From: Notospermus geniculatus
Taxonomy: Eukaryota; Nemertea; Pilidiophora; Heteronemertea; Lineidae
Assembly (NCBI GenBank): GCA_002633025.1
Contig: NMRB01000002.1
Coordinates: 975,205-1,039,204 of the forward strand
DNA length: 64,000 bases
Direction: 5' to 3'
Made by a program: the position numbers and the translations under genes. The notes beneath the pieces are model-generated. The model worked only from the letters and a program-made list of their open reading frames with translations. It did not search any database and was not told the DNA's origin. Shown here one piece after another: positions 22,751-34,000 of this stretch (position 1 is its first letter; every line of letters starts with the position of its first letter).

Positions 22751-23830
22751 CTTCCCTTGTGATAACACCATGTGACTAATGAGCCATGGCCTTAGCCGAA
22801 ATACAGTGTGTGCAAGCATTTGGATCAATACGCCATGCCGTGAAGCAACTCCAGTATATTTATGCCGGAATTCATTATTGGACGAAGCAACCGAAATGAT
22901 CGTATAAGCGACAAGTCCGCAAGCATGCAGCTGTTCCGTTCGTCCCACCCAACAGGCCTACTTAGCAACAATGTCAGCGGATCAGCACCCATTCAAAATC
23001 GATTAGTGCCTTAATGACAGAAGTTGAATGTATTCTTTGCATGAAATGCGGTTAAGCTATTTTGGGGACAGTTGCGCCATTCTAGTTGGGTGGGATTTCC
23101 CGCCCAGGGTGAGGTCACAACGATGTGTCGCTATCTCAACAGGGGACATTTCTCGCCGCCTACGACTGCCAGTGGCCTGATCTCAAACAACCGCCCGCAG
23201 TCTTCGTCAATGTCTGGGCGTGGCTGAAAATTGAACAAGGAGTGTTAAAAACAAAAGAACGGGGGGCAGGCGGGTGTCGATGTATTCCAAAGAATTGCCC
23301 CGCTCCTGGGCAAATTCTCTGAAATTGACCATAAAAAGTCAACCCTTGCTGTTCGTCTTTTAAAACGACGGTAAATTTCAAGAAAAAAAGTCGAAAACTA
23401 CCCCTTCAGCTTGCACGCTGCGCCCCTGTCACCACAAGGTGCTGCCATAGTTTTGCACAAACAATGCCTTTTGTCTTTGGAAGGAAGGAAAAATTATCTG
23501 AAAATGCGTAGTTTGTAAGCAGTGGGATTGCGCCTTCGAAGGGCTTCAACTTTTTTCTTTGGAGTAGACCTATTTTGTACTAAAATGGAACGTTTTTTAT
23601 TTCATTTGTCTTCAAAGATTTTTGTTTGTGGGGCACCATTTTGCCTAAAATCCACGAGTTCGAAGCCACGTGGTGAATTTCGAAGTCAGTAAACGGATTG
23701 ACTAGAACTCAAAATCATTAGCAACCCGGCGTCAGCCCCCCCCGCTTTCCTCAGGTTGGCCGGAATAAGTGTTCACAGTCGCAAAACACTACTACGAACT
23801 AGCGTTAGGCCCACATGAGGGTGTCGTCCC
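22751..23830. other. Intergenic, no gene seen
   Basis: Upstream side of the Ly6-like exon, presumably including its promoter, followed by unique sequence. No splice-bounded coding exon or repeat family is evident. Open frames here are short and featureless. Confidence 0.4.
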
Positions 23831-24120
23831 ATTTCGTATAAACCCAATTCGCCTAAGCCCATATCGCCTACTTCCCATTTTGCCTAATACCCATATCGCC
23901 TACTTCCCATTTCGCCTAAACTCATTTCGCCTACTCCTATTTCGCCTAATCGGAAATGAAGGTATGAATATGTGCGAAATGGGTGTAGGCGAAATGAGAA
24001 GTAGGCGAAATGGGTTGTAGGCGAAATGGGAATTAGGCGAATTGGGAATTATGGGTTTAGGCGATATGGGTGAAGGCGAAATGGCCACTTTTTGTAGGCG
24101 AAATAGGAGTAGGCGAAATC
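23831..24120. repeat. Inverted minisatellite of CCCATTTCGCCTA / TAGGCGAAATGGG
   Basis: About seven variants of CCCATTTCGCCTA run head to tail (23831-23950). After a short spacer about ten copies of the complementary TAGGCGAAATGGG follow (23967-24115). The whole is one large imperfect hairpin assembled from short units. No coding potential is credible despite open frames. Confidence 0.85.
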
Positions 24121-24379
24121 CCGGCCGTAGCCTACATGAGTATTATAAACCCCCACACACGAAGGACCCCGACGAAGGACCAACCGACGGACGGGTCTTT
24201 TGACACCACTGAGTCCACAAATTAATAAAAAATGTGGGATTCTGTGGGGCATCAGGTTATTTCATCTGACCGCTAACTCCTCCGTAGTCCGGTCTCTTAG
24301 GGGTCAGAAGACATATTTGTGATTTTTTGCAAACGTGTTCTACAGACACTAGTTCAAATTTAGAATGGGTGCCACATAT

Positions 24380-24520
24380 GCGGTGATCCACTGACTTGAC
24401 GACGAGTTTACGATCAGTTGGCGACTTGTTCACGACGGCAGTCGTCAACGAATCGCAAACTCGTCGTAAACTAGTCGCAAACTGATCGTAAACTCGTCGT
24501 AAAGTCGGTGGATCACCCGC
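24380..24520. repeat. 141-bp foldback with GCGG(G)TGATCCAC ends
   Basis: The left arm GCGGTGATCCACTGACTTGA and the right arm complement (ending GTCGGTGGATCACCCGC) invert over about 39 bases, including ACGACGAGTTTACGATCAGT. The centre repeats GTCGTAAACTAGTCGCAAAC-like words. Confidence 0.8.
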
Positions 24521-24656
24521 ATTACGCTACAGTATCACTGGAGCGATGCCAAAGGGACTTTGTGCCAAACAAGATGCTGTCAACAATAAGTTGTTTATGA
24601 CGGCAAAGATCCACACACGAGGTTGTGCAAGTAGCCCCTAGCGTGGCCATGATAGA

Positions 24657-25765
24657 CAGTGGTGGCGTCATCAGTTGGCGTGCGGGTGTGGATGCTGTGG
24701 CAAGAAAATCTTTTTCCAAAACAGCGCGGCGTTGGAAAAAAATCATGTTCCAAGACGCGGCAACGGGCGTTGTCCCAGAGCGCTAGCAAAAGTTGGCGCT
24801 GTAAAACTGGCGCCACGGAACAAAAAAATCATGGTCCATTGCCGGCGACGGGCGATTTTGTCCCAGAGTGCCTACAAATCATAGCGCTGTAAAACTGGCG
24901 CCACGGAACAAAAAATCAGGTTCCAAGATGCGGCGATGGGCGTTTTTGTCACAGAGCGCCAACAAATCATACCCGGAAATCATCACTCTACTGGCGCCAC
25001 GGAACAAAAAAATCATGTTCCAAGATGCGGCGACGAGCGTTTTTGTTCCAGAGCGCCGGCGACTCCACTTCATCCAAGAAAATAGCGCCAGTGTAACATA
25101 GGTGAGTGTTTCTGTAGCTCAGTGTTCCCCCACAATAGACGCGGCCTAGAATGGTTATCGTCAGGGGGAAACAATAAGAAAAACACAGAAATATACGGGG
25201 AACACTGATCGACGTTACACCGGGAGCTAGCTGGCGCTACGGAACAAAAAATCTTGTTCCATCTTGTTCCAAGACGTGGCGTTTTGTGTTCTGGAGCGCC
25301 AGCGTTTCAGCGTTCAGGAACAAAATCCTGTTCCAGTTTTTGTGGAATTCCTGGGTGTGACGTCATTGTAGGCTGGTGTTCTCCTTACAGGGGATTCCTA
25401 TGTCAAGGTCAAGGTCAGGTCAAGCAAACACGGAAATGCGGAAATCGCCAACAGCAGCAGACTGACACATCCTCCCGATTTTTTTAATTTTGGCCCATAT
25501 TGTAACAGATCTCAACTAGTGAAATTTGATGTAATCTCTAGATATGGTCTTTGTTTGAAAGGTAATCCAAATTGGAGTAGGCCTAGTTTATATCCAATGA
25601 ATGTGACTCTGAAACTAGGTACCCGAGGCCTACTCATACTGAACTGTAGGCCTACTCTACAACATAACATACATCATGTACCGGTACATGATACATGTAC
25701 ATGTATACTATGTATACCACTACTACAAACAGACAAAAAGGCTGTGTACTATTCAGGCATAGGCA
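24657..25765 (+). repeat. 1.1-kb tandem duplication, unit 1
   Basis: Begins at CAGTGGTGGCGTCATCAGTT and is repeated from 25766. Inside it, a roughly 85-95-base subrepeat (GGCGCCACGGAACAAAAAAT, then GTTCCAAGATGCGGCG) occurs about five times, and a GTGTAAC foldback sits at 25091-25221. The right part holds unique AT-richer sequence with TACATGTACATGTA palindromes. No gene is seen. Confidence 0.88.
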
Positions 25766-26831
25766 ACAGTGGTGGCGTCATCAGTTGGCGTGCGGGTGTG
25801 GATGCTGTGGCAAGAAAATCTTTTTCCAAAACAGCGCGGCGTTGGAAAAAAATCATGTTCCAAGACGCGGCGACGGGCGTTGTCCCAGAGCGCTAGCAAA
25901 AGTTGGCGCTGTAAAACTGGCGCCACGCCGGAACAAAAAAATCATGGTCCATTGCCGGCGACGGGCGATTTTGTCCCAGAGTACCTACAAATCATAGCGC
26001 TGTAAAACTGGCGCCACGGAACAAAAAATCATGTTCCAAGATGCGGCGATGGGCGTTTTTGTCCCAGAGCGCCAACAAATCATACCCGGAAATCATCACT
26101 CTACTGGCGCCACGGAACAAAAAAAATCATGCTCCAAGATGCGGCGACGAGCGTTTTTGTTCCAGAGCGCCGGCGACTCCACTTAGCGCCAGTGTAACAT
26201 AGGTGAGTGTTTCTGTAGCTCAGTGTTCCCCCACAATAGACGCGGCCTAGAATGGTCAGGGGGAAACAATAAGAAAAACACAGAAATATACGGGGAACAC
26301 TGATCGACGTTACACCGGGAGCTAGCTGGCGCTGCGGAACAAAAAATCTTGTTCCAAGACGTGGCGTTTTGTGTTCTGGCGCCAGCGTTTCAGCGTTCAG
26401 GAACAAAATCCTGTTCCAGTTTTTGTGGAATTCCTGGGTGTGACGTCATTGTAGGCTGGTGTTCCCCTTACAGGGGATTCCTATGTCAAGGTCAAGGTCA
26501 GGTCAAGCAAACCCGGAAATGCGGAAATCGCCAACAGCAGCAGACTGACACATCCTCCCGATTTTTTGAATTTTGGCCCATATTGTAACAGATCTCAACT
26601 AGTGAAATTTGATGTAATCTCTAGATATGGTCTTTGTTTGAAAGGTAATCCAAATTGGAGTGGAGTAGGCCTAGTTTATATCCAATGAATGTGACTCTGA
26701 AACTAGGTACCCGAGGCCTACTCGTACTCTACAACATAAATCATGTACCGGTACATGATACATGTACATGTATACTATGTATACCACTACTACAAACAGA
26801 CAAAAAGGCTGTGTACTATTCAGGCATAGGC
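25766..26831 (+). repeat. 1.1-kb tandem duplication, unit 2
   Basis: Second copy, colinear with 24657-25765, with small indels (for example a 7-base gap near 26250 and two short gaps near 26380 and 26730). It contains the second GTGTAAC foldback at 26192-26316. The near identity implies a recent event or two haplotypes laid end to end by the assembler. Confidence 0.88.
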
Positions 26832-27004
26832 CTGTGATGTGTAGGGCTAGGTCTAGGCAGGCAAAGGTTAATTGCACAATCCCCCACCACCGGGTTAGGC
26901 CTAGGCCCTATTTGTTAATGATTGATAGGGTCATTATTAGGATTAATTTTAGGTCATACATGTAGGCCTGGTGGAGTTGTGGTTTTTAGGGACAGGGTTA
27001 TCAC

Positions 27005-27169
27005 CATGCACTTGACGCAATGTGTGAATAGTTCAGAGAAAACCTCCCGTTTTACTGACTAGTGACAACGTCAGTTTCACTGACAACACTCTAAAATAGA
27101 GAAACTGACGTTGTCAGTAAAACGGGAGGTTTTCTCTGCAACTATTCACACATTGCGTCAAGTACCTGT
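27005..27169. mobile_element. 165-bp foldback with 9-bp target duplication, upstream of MET
   Basis: Arms with ACTTGACGCAATGTGTGAAT and its complement enclose AAAACGGGAGGTTTTCTC-type inverted words. The nonamer GGTTATCAC flanks both ends (26996-27004 and 27170-27178). A 9-bp duplication is characteristic of Mutator-like elements; assignment to that class is inference. It lies about 100 bases upstream of the first coding MET exon, within the intron or UTR region. Confidence 0.8.
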
Positions 27170-27277
27170 GGTTATCACGGTGGGGGACCTAATAATGCAA
27201 AAATCCCATCAAACAGATTTGTACCATTTTGATTTTATTCACGGTCTCATTTTATTTATGGTTGTCATTGCAGAGTC

Positions 27278-30200
27278 ATGAAGATCCTGCTACAAGTCGT
27301 CATTTTGTCCTGTCTCTCATACTCATCTGTCTTTGGAAGTCTTGCCACTCTCAATGCTGATGCTTCCTTGAAAGATTTCAGTTTTCAACAAATTGCCATT
27401 GACAAAACTTTGAAACAAAATGGATTATTTGTTGCTGGGACGAACAGGATATATCAGTTGGGTGCAAATTTGTCTATTGTGCAAGAGTTCATCACTGGTC
27501 CAAAACGTGATAACCCTGATTGCAAGGCACCACCTGCTGTTTGCAATGAAGACATGGACATCACAGACAATGATCCAAAGGTTCTGACAGTTGATGAGAG
27601 GACTGGATCACTAATTTTCTGTGGATCTGTTCACCAAGGGGTCTGCTCAAGACACAGTGTGAAAAACATCTCTAATTCATCTGTGTTCAGTGGCTTGTCT
27701 AAAACGAACTATGCTGGTGGGAGTCTTGCAAGTGTTGGATTTTTCGCACCATGGCTGTGCCGTTTTGACAACGCAAGTTACAACCTTTCTGCCATCTTCA
27801 TTGCCATGACATATGACTCCAGACCATTTGAATTATTTCCTAAAGCAGTTTCATCCAGGTTTTTACGCTCCTCAGGAGATGAGGTGTTTAATTTACGGTA
27901 CACAGGAATAAACGTAGACTTAGGACAGTATTCAGGAATAGACATCCATGCAGATTACAGAAGGTCTTTCATTGTGGATTATTTGTATGGATTTGAACAT
28001 GCAGGGTTTGTGTATTTCCTTGCTGTTCAAGAAGATCTGGAACTGAAGGAAAGTGGTGTGTATTATACCACACTCATTCGTGTGTGTGCATGCGATCGGG
28101 TTTTTAACTCCTACATGGAAATACCCTTATTATGTGAAAACCGTGACACAAATGAAGAATTCAAGATAGCAACTGCAGCGTACATTGGCGATCCAGGGAA
28201 TGATTTGAAGAGCAAGACTGGTGACCAAGGAAAAACATTATTTGTGACATTTGGTCGAAATGATTCAGCAGGGCGTGAACCAAACCAAGGAAGAGGATCT
28301 GTGATTTGCATGTACACAATGAAAAAAATTGAGCGATATTTTCAAGATGCCCAGGCGAATTGCTATAACAATAAAGGAAAAATTCTGAGATGGATTGAAA
28401 AGTATGAGAGGTGTAAAAGTGACGTAAGTACATGTACAGGGTTGATTCAGTCATTTGAATGGGGAACCAGAGGAACTAATGTCACAACGTGACGCTGTGT
28501 GTGAGCGGTGCGACCGAAGGTTCTTTTTTCTAACGTTATTTCCATTTATTTCTGGCATGAAAACAACCCTTTTGTTTCGGTGGCCTGGCATTTTTACATC
28601 ATCTTGTAGCAGTCTGCATTTTTCGGTGCTTTTTTCCTTAAAATGGAAAGAAAGGATGGCGATAATGACAACATCTTTATCTCATTATTCCTGTAGAAAA
28701 TTGTACAGCTGATTTTTTCATGACGTAGCGTCAACACTTAAAACGACATCAATGACGTCGCTTCGGTCGCACCGCTAGCAGCGCCGACCTGTCAGGATAA
28801 ACGGCATGCGGGTTCCTAATTGGCCACATGATGTGGGAGACCACATAGCTTTTTAGTGAAGTGTTTCCTTCTTCCATTTTCATGATTCAACATTGTCTTT
28901 TCACTTTTTTGTCTACATTGCTAAATGCTTGCCACGACAAATGATAACATAGCTTCTAGCTTCCAAGTCATTTGGTCTATTGTACCCGGGTACGTATTTG
29001 ATTGAGATAAACCACGTGCAGTGAGGAAACATGAGAAGAGATCTATAAGTTATTATTGTGAGATAAGGTTAAAGAGTACACAATTAGCAGGAGAGAAAAT
29101 CTATATTTCCATTCATTTGCAATTCTTTATTTGTTTCACTTTCAGGAAAGTATTTTTCGTGAGATAAAGGGCAAAAATGGTCAATATTTCTGTGGTGATT
29201 CACGGAACAAAGCCATCGGGGGTAATATACCAATTCCTCCAGATGCAGCTGTGAACACAAACGAGTTTCTCACTGCCATAGCTGTAACTGCAACCACAAC
29301 AAGAATGAAGACTATTGGTGTCCTTGGAACTAACACTGGCAAAATTCTGAAGGTGGGTGGATAAATTTATTCAAACGAACATGCCAGTTTTTTGGCCCCT
29401 CTCAAATCAGGAACATAGCAGGTCACCATGGTTACCTTTTAAACCATTAACCCAGTCTATTTTGCCATACGATATGCTGATTAGATTGTACCACAGTACA
29501 ATTTTCCCCCTCCGTCGCCACCTGCAGCATATGTTCAGATTTTATTCATCCCCAGTGTGAAGTCACTGGGAGTCGTTTCTGACAGATTCAAATGATAGGC
29601 TACTTGTATATAATTGCAGAAAAAGGCAGTCTTCTAGATTCAATTACAAGTGGCTAAACTCTTCAGTCTTAAGAACGAAGTGGTGGGTCATGCAATTTCT
29701 TGAAATAATATCAGTTCTCTATTGTTTGGGAATCATATGACTCATCATCTTGTATTCATCTGATATCTTATTTCCTGTCTTATTCTTTGTCTAATTAAAC
29801 GACGAATTCACAGAAAAATGTTGCTCAGTTGCTGTGCTCTGCAAGACTGCATGACTGGGCGGAGGTTTAGACTTAAGAAAAACTTCTTTTCTTGTGAGCA
29901 TTTGTGGACTGGAACAAAGGCTATCAAGTGTCAGTTTGAGAAGAGTGGGCAGTGAAATCCAAATACTGTATGTTCTCCTAGTCCCAACTACTGTTGTCAA
30001 AATTGCAAAGGTTTCACACATAAAAAAGGGCATTGCCACATACTGGTTGAGCTGCATATGTAAATTTTGTGCATCTGTTCTGTTTTCTGTAGGGGTCTCT
30101 TGCTTGCTTGGATTTATCCAAGGTTACCAGAAAGATTGCCAGGCCCCTGTGTCCTTCTATTAAATTCCTATCTATCCTTTGCTTTTCAACTTGTATGTCC

Positions 30201-31043
30201 ATGTCCATTACTGGTAATTCGAATTCAAGCCTTGGCATCCTGATCCAGGAATCAAGTCGTCATGTTTTGTGACATAAATCTTAATCATCCATTTAATTGG
30301 CTCTTTTCTCCTCAAGGAAGTGATTTTGCTGTGAGAACCATAGATTAGAAGACTAATGAGGACGTTGGTCATAGAATAGGATAGAATGAGCTGCATATAA
30401 TAATGAATTCTCATCATATTACTGCGAAATAACTTGAAAATCTGGGTCATGCTTTATTTACTCATCAATTAAAGTGGACTTTCTAAAAATCTAGGTCTCA
30501 GTGAAATGGCATCTTTCTTACTAGGGCAGTGTTTTGCAGGGTATTACTATAAGTGTTTACATTCTTTTAAATTTGATGGCGCTGAGACTAACTACTGGGA
30601 CAGCTGAGCACCGCATCCATGAGTCTCTTGTCTAAATGTGACCCTCCGCTACAAAACCAGTGTAAAGTCGCGCGGAAAATGAGCCTAAACGTACCGACAT
30701 GACACCAGGAGATAAAGATAGAAATAGAATCGCTCAGACTTCGCAACAGACATGCAGAGAATACTGAAACTGACAAATGCACTGGTCCCAACTTGCACCA
30801 ACCTCAGTTCCATGCGACTTTACACTGGTTTTGTGGCGGAGGGTCACAGATATCGTCCATGTGCACAATAGATTGAACAGTGTCGCATTTATGTCATTGC
30901 AGGTGAACTTGAATGGCGACAAGGTCAAACGTTACTTGACGTTACCCCTTGACATGACATCAGATGATCCGGTCAACAGGAGACTAGTTGTTGATAGCAC
31001 CAACATCACCAATGAATCTGTTTATTTCCTGTCAAAGCGGAAG
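27278..31043 (+). CDS. MET: MET exons 1-3: signal peptide and sema domain
   Basis: Residues 1-20 ([20 protein letters not shown]) are a signal peptide. Residues about 24-498 form the seven-bladed sema domain: [14 protein letters not shown], a [13 protein letters not shown] segment with the conserved early cysteines, [36 protein letters not shown], and [20 protein letters not shown]. One very large exon (27278-28423) carries most of the domain, as in vertebrate MET, whose exon 2 is also oversized. The basic furin site that splits vertebrate MET inside sema is not seen here; no R-X-K/R-R occurs in these residues. Confidence 0.9.
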
Positions 31044-34000
31044 GTAATGAAGCATCGGACTTGAGATCAACAGGTCCTGGCTTTGATTCCCGGCAGAATT
31101 GCCACTTAGTCATCTGAAAGGATGAAGTGGTTTGCTGAATGAGTACAATAAATGTGGGGCCTTGCGTTCCCCAGAAAAGTTTCTGGAGAGACTGGGCTAA
31201 AGTGAAGCACTAGAGAGACTGTATTACAGTGGAAACTTCCAAAATATCATTGTACATGTATATCTCTTTCGATCAGGTTGTGAAATTCCCCATCCATAGT
31301 TGTGGTGTCTACAATGAGTGTTCAGTTTGTGTGACATCGGGTGATCCTCTCAGTTGTGGCTGGTGCCGTGGTGAATGTACAACAGAGGGAGAATGTGCTG
31401 CCACCGGCCTGAGGTCTGACTGGGCGACAGACAGCTGCAAACCTGTCATGTACGGCGTAAGTATTGTTGATGTTCCTGCATGTCTTCATTTGATTTGATT
31501 TACGGCATCTGCTTGGGAATGGTTTTAGAGATACGGGGCCGTATTCAAGAAGGGTGTTTAAGACTTTAATAGACGCGTGTAAGTTCGTCAAATGCATGGT
31601 GGAAATTTAGTGAAGTTACACACGTCTAAGTCTTAACTGCGCAATTATCACCCTTTTTGAATACGACCCATGTTCTTTTCCTCTGATACCTAATTTAGGC
31701 CACACTTTTTATATTCTTTGGTTCACGGGCCCGCCGACGTCCGAAAATCCAAAAGTGAAAAAAAAATAAAATAGTGAAATTCGTTTTTTTTTATTTTTTT
31801 TATTTTTTTAATTTCCTCCGACATCAGGAAATGGACAAAACAAGACCGCAAAATTTTTAAAAACCGAAAACAGGATTTTATTTTTCTCTGTACCTGAGTT
31901 TACACAAGAGGCGCCCGTGAACCAAAGAATATTAAAAGTGTGGCCTTAGTTTCTTGGTGAAGTGAAAGAGACTGTTATGTTCATTTTCGTCAATTGAGAA
32001 ATCTGAGATGTGATCCTTGAGAAAATGGAGAAAGTTATGAAGCTGCAAATTGCGGATATCCAAAAAACAGCACAAAAACGACACAGTACACAATAAATCG
32101 GAAAGTCGTCTCTGAATATTTTGCAAATTTTCGACCCCAATCGGGGTCTTCCTCAGGCGCTATGTAGAAGAGATCCCAGAGGTGAATTGCAAGGATTGCA
32201 AATTGCAAGGATTATTCTGAACAGTACAACAAATAATCCCTGCAATTTGCAAGTGTATAGCTTTTTNNNNNNNNNNNNNNNNNNNNNNNNNNNNNNNNNN
32301 NNNNNNNNNNNNNNNNNNNNNNNNNNNNNNNNNNNNNNNNNNNNNNNNNNNNNNNNNNNNNNNNNNNNNNNNNNNNNNNNNNNNNNNNNNNNNNNNNNNN
32401 NNNNNNNNNNNNNNNNNNNNNNNNNNNNNNNNNNNNNNNNNNNNNNNNNNNNNNNNNNNNNNNNNNNNNNNNNNNNNNNNNNNNNNNNNNNNNNNNNNNN
32501 NNNNNNNNNNNNNNNNNNNNNNNNNNNNGAAGGATCACAACTCAGAATCCTCAAGTGATGAAAATGAACAGCCCCTTTTGTCACATGTCACATTTGTTTG
32601 CTTCTGCATGCTGTTGCTTTAGTTTTGTCTCTTTATTTTTTGTTGGTATGTGTGTTCTTGTAGTTTACACCAAAAGCTGGGCCATTCCAAGGAGGTACTG
32701 AGCTTGTGATTTTTGGCAACAGCTTTGGCAAAAAAGCATCAATCAAAATTGACATTGGAGGCGTTCCTTGTGTGGTGGACCCAAAATCCCAAACAAATAG
32801 AATGTAAGTTATGGAGAGAATTTGTAGGAGAACTTTGTGATGTACATTTATGGCAGCACGCAAGCTTCTGCAGCCACTTGATGCACTTCGCCGCTGTTTT
32901 TAAAGACCTTTTCATTTGCAGGGTCAGATTGCCTTTAATTCATAGGCTTTTGATAGTTTTCATGCAACATGTCCTTTTACCACGACAAAATGTCACATCC
33001 TCATCAGGGTACCAGAAGGGGTTTAGTGAAGTTGTCTTCATCCATTTCAGGGTCAAGTGTACAACATCGCCTGCAGATCATCCATTTGAGGGAGAGATCA
33101 AAATGGAGGTGATTGATCGGTCAAAATCAAACTTTCCATACATCATCGAGGGGAGAATATCATCATCAGAAATATTATCAAAAGGAGTGAAGAGGTTTTT
33201 GTACCAGGTTTGCATTTTGTTTGATTATTCTCTTGGATTGGGATGAGTTAAGGCGTTAGAAAAATTGTACCGGTACTCATATTTTTTGTCTCACATTCCT
33301 TTGAGAGAGGCATGATGCCTGAGTAAAAACAGCGAGTATTTATCAGGGCATTTGGTTGTTGTTAAGGTCTTTTCTGGCATTAGATATTAATTTTTTTACC
33401 TTCTCTATGACAGGAGCCAACAATCAAGAAGGTCCATCCAACATATGGTCCTAGGTCTGGAGACACAGTCATCACCATCACTGGACACAAACTGAATATT
33501 GGTACTTCGATCACAGTGTACATTGGGAACGCTGTGTGTACGTGGGGGTATGTTGTCAACTTGGTTGCATTTTTTTAATCATCCAGTGGACTGGTTGATT
33601 CTTGATGGAAACTGGTAACAACCAGGAGTAGTAAACCATGAAATCTAGAGTACCTTTCACTCACTATTGTCACTTCAAAATGACACCAATCTAAGAAATG
33701 GATAGACATGATTGTCATTGCATACAATATGCATGTACTTTCAGCGATGACCCCATAGAATGTTCTCAATTTTCACCATTTCGTGTTACACTGATAATGA
33801 TTGCCATCTTCTTTTCCCACAGGAAGACCTCCAATGCAACTCACATTATTTGCAGTACAAAGCCATGGACCAATAATACTGTTGAGCCAATGCGCTTCAA
33901 ACGTTCCACCACAGCTCCAGTTTTGGAAACTCTGCCAATTTGGATGAAAATAGATGGTGCCAACGTTATGAGTAATTTTGACTTCAGCTACACAGTAGAT

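Noticed and set aside
23831-24120. CRISPR-like array
   Set aside because: Short degenerate words in opposite orientations without unique spacers, in an animal genome; it is an inverted minisatellite.
28424-28492. Extension of the first MET exon to a stop at 28490-28492 (404 codons)
   Set aside because: GTAAGT at 28424 and in-phase joining to 29146 restore the sema domain; the extension is intron.
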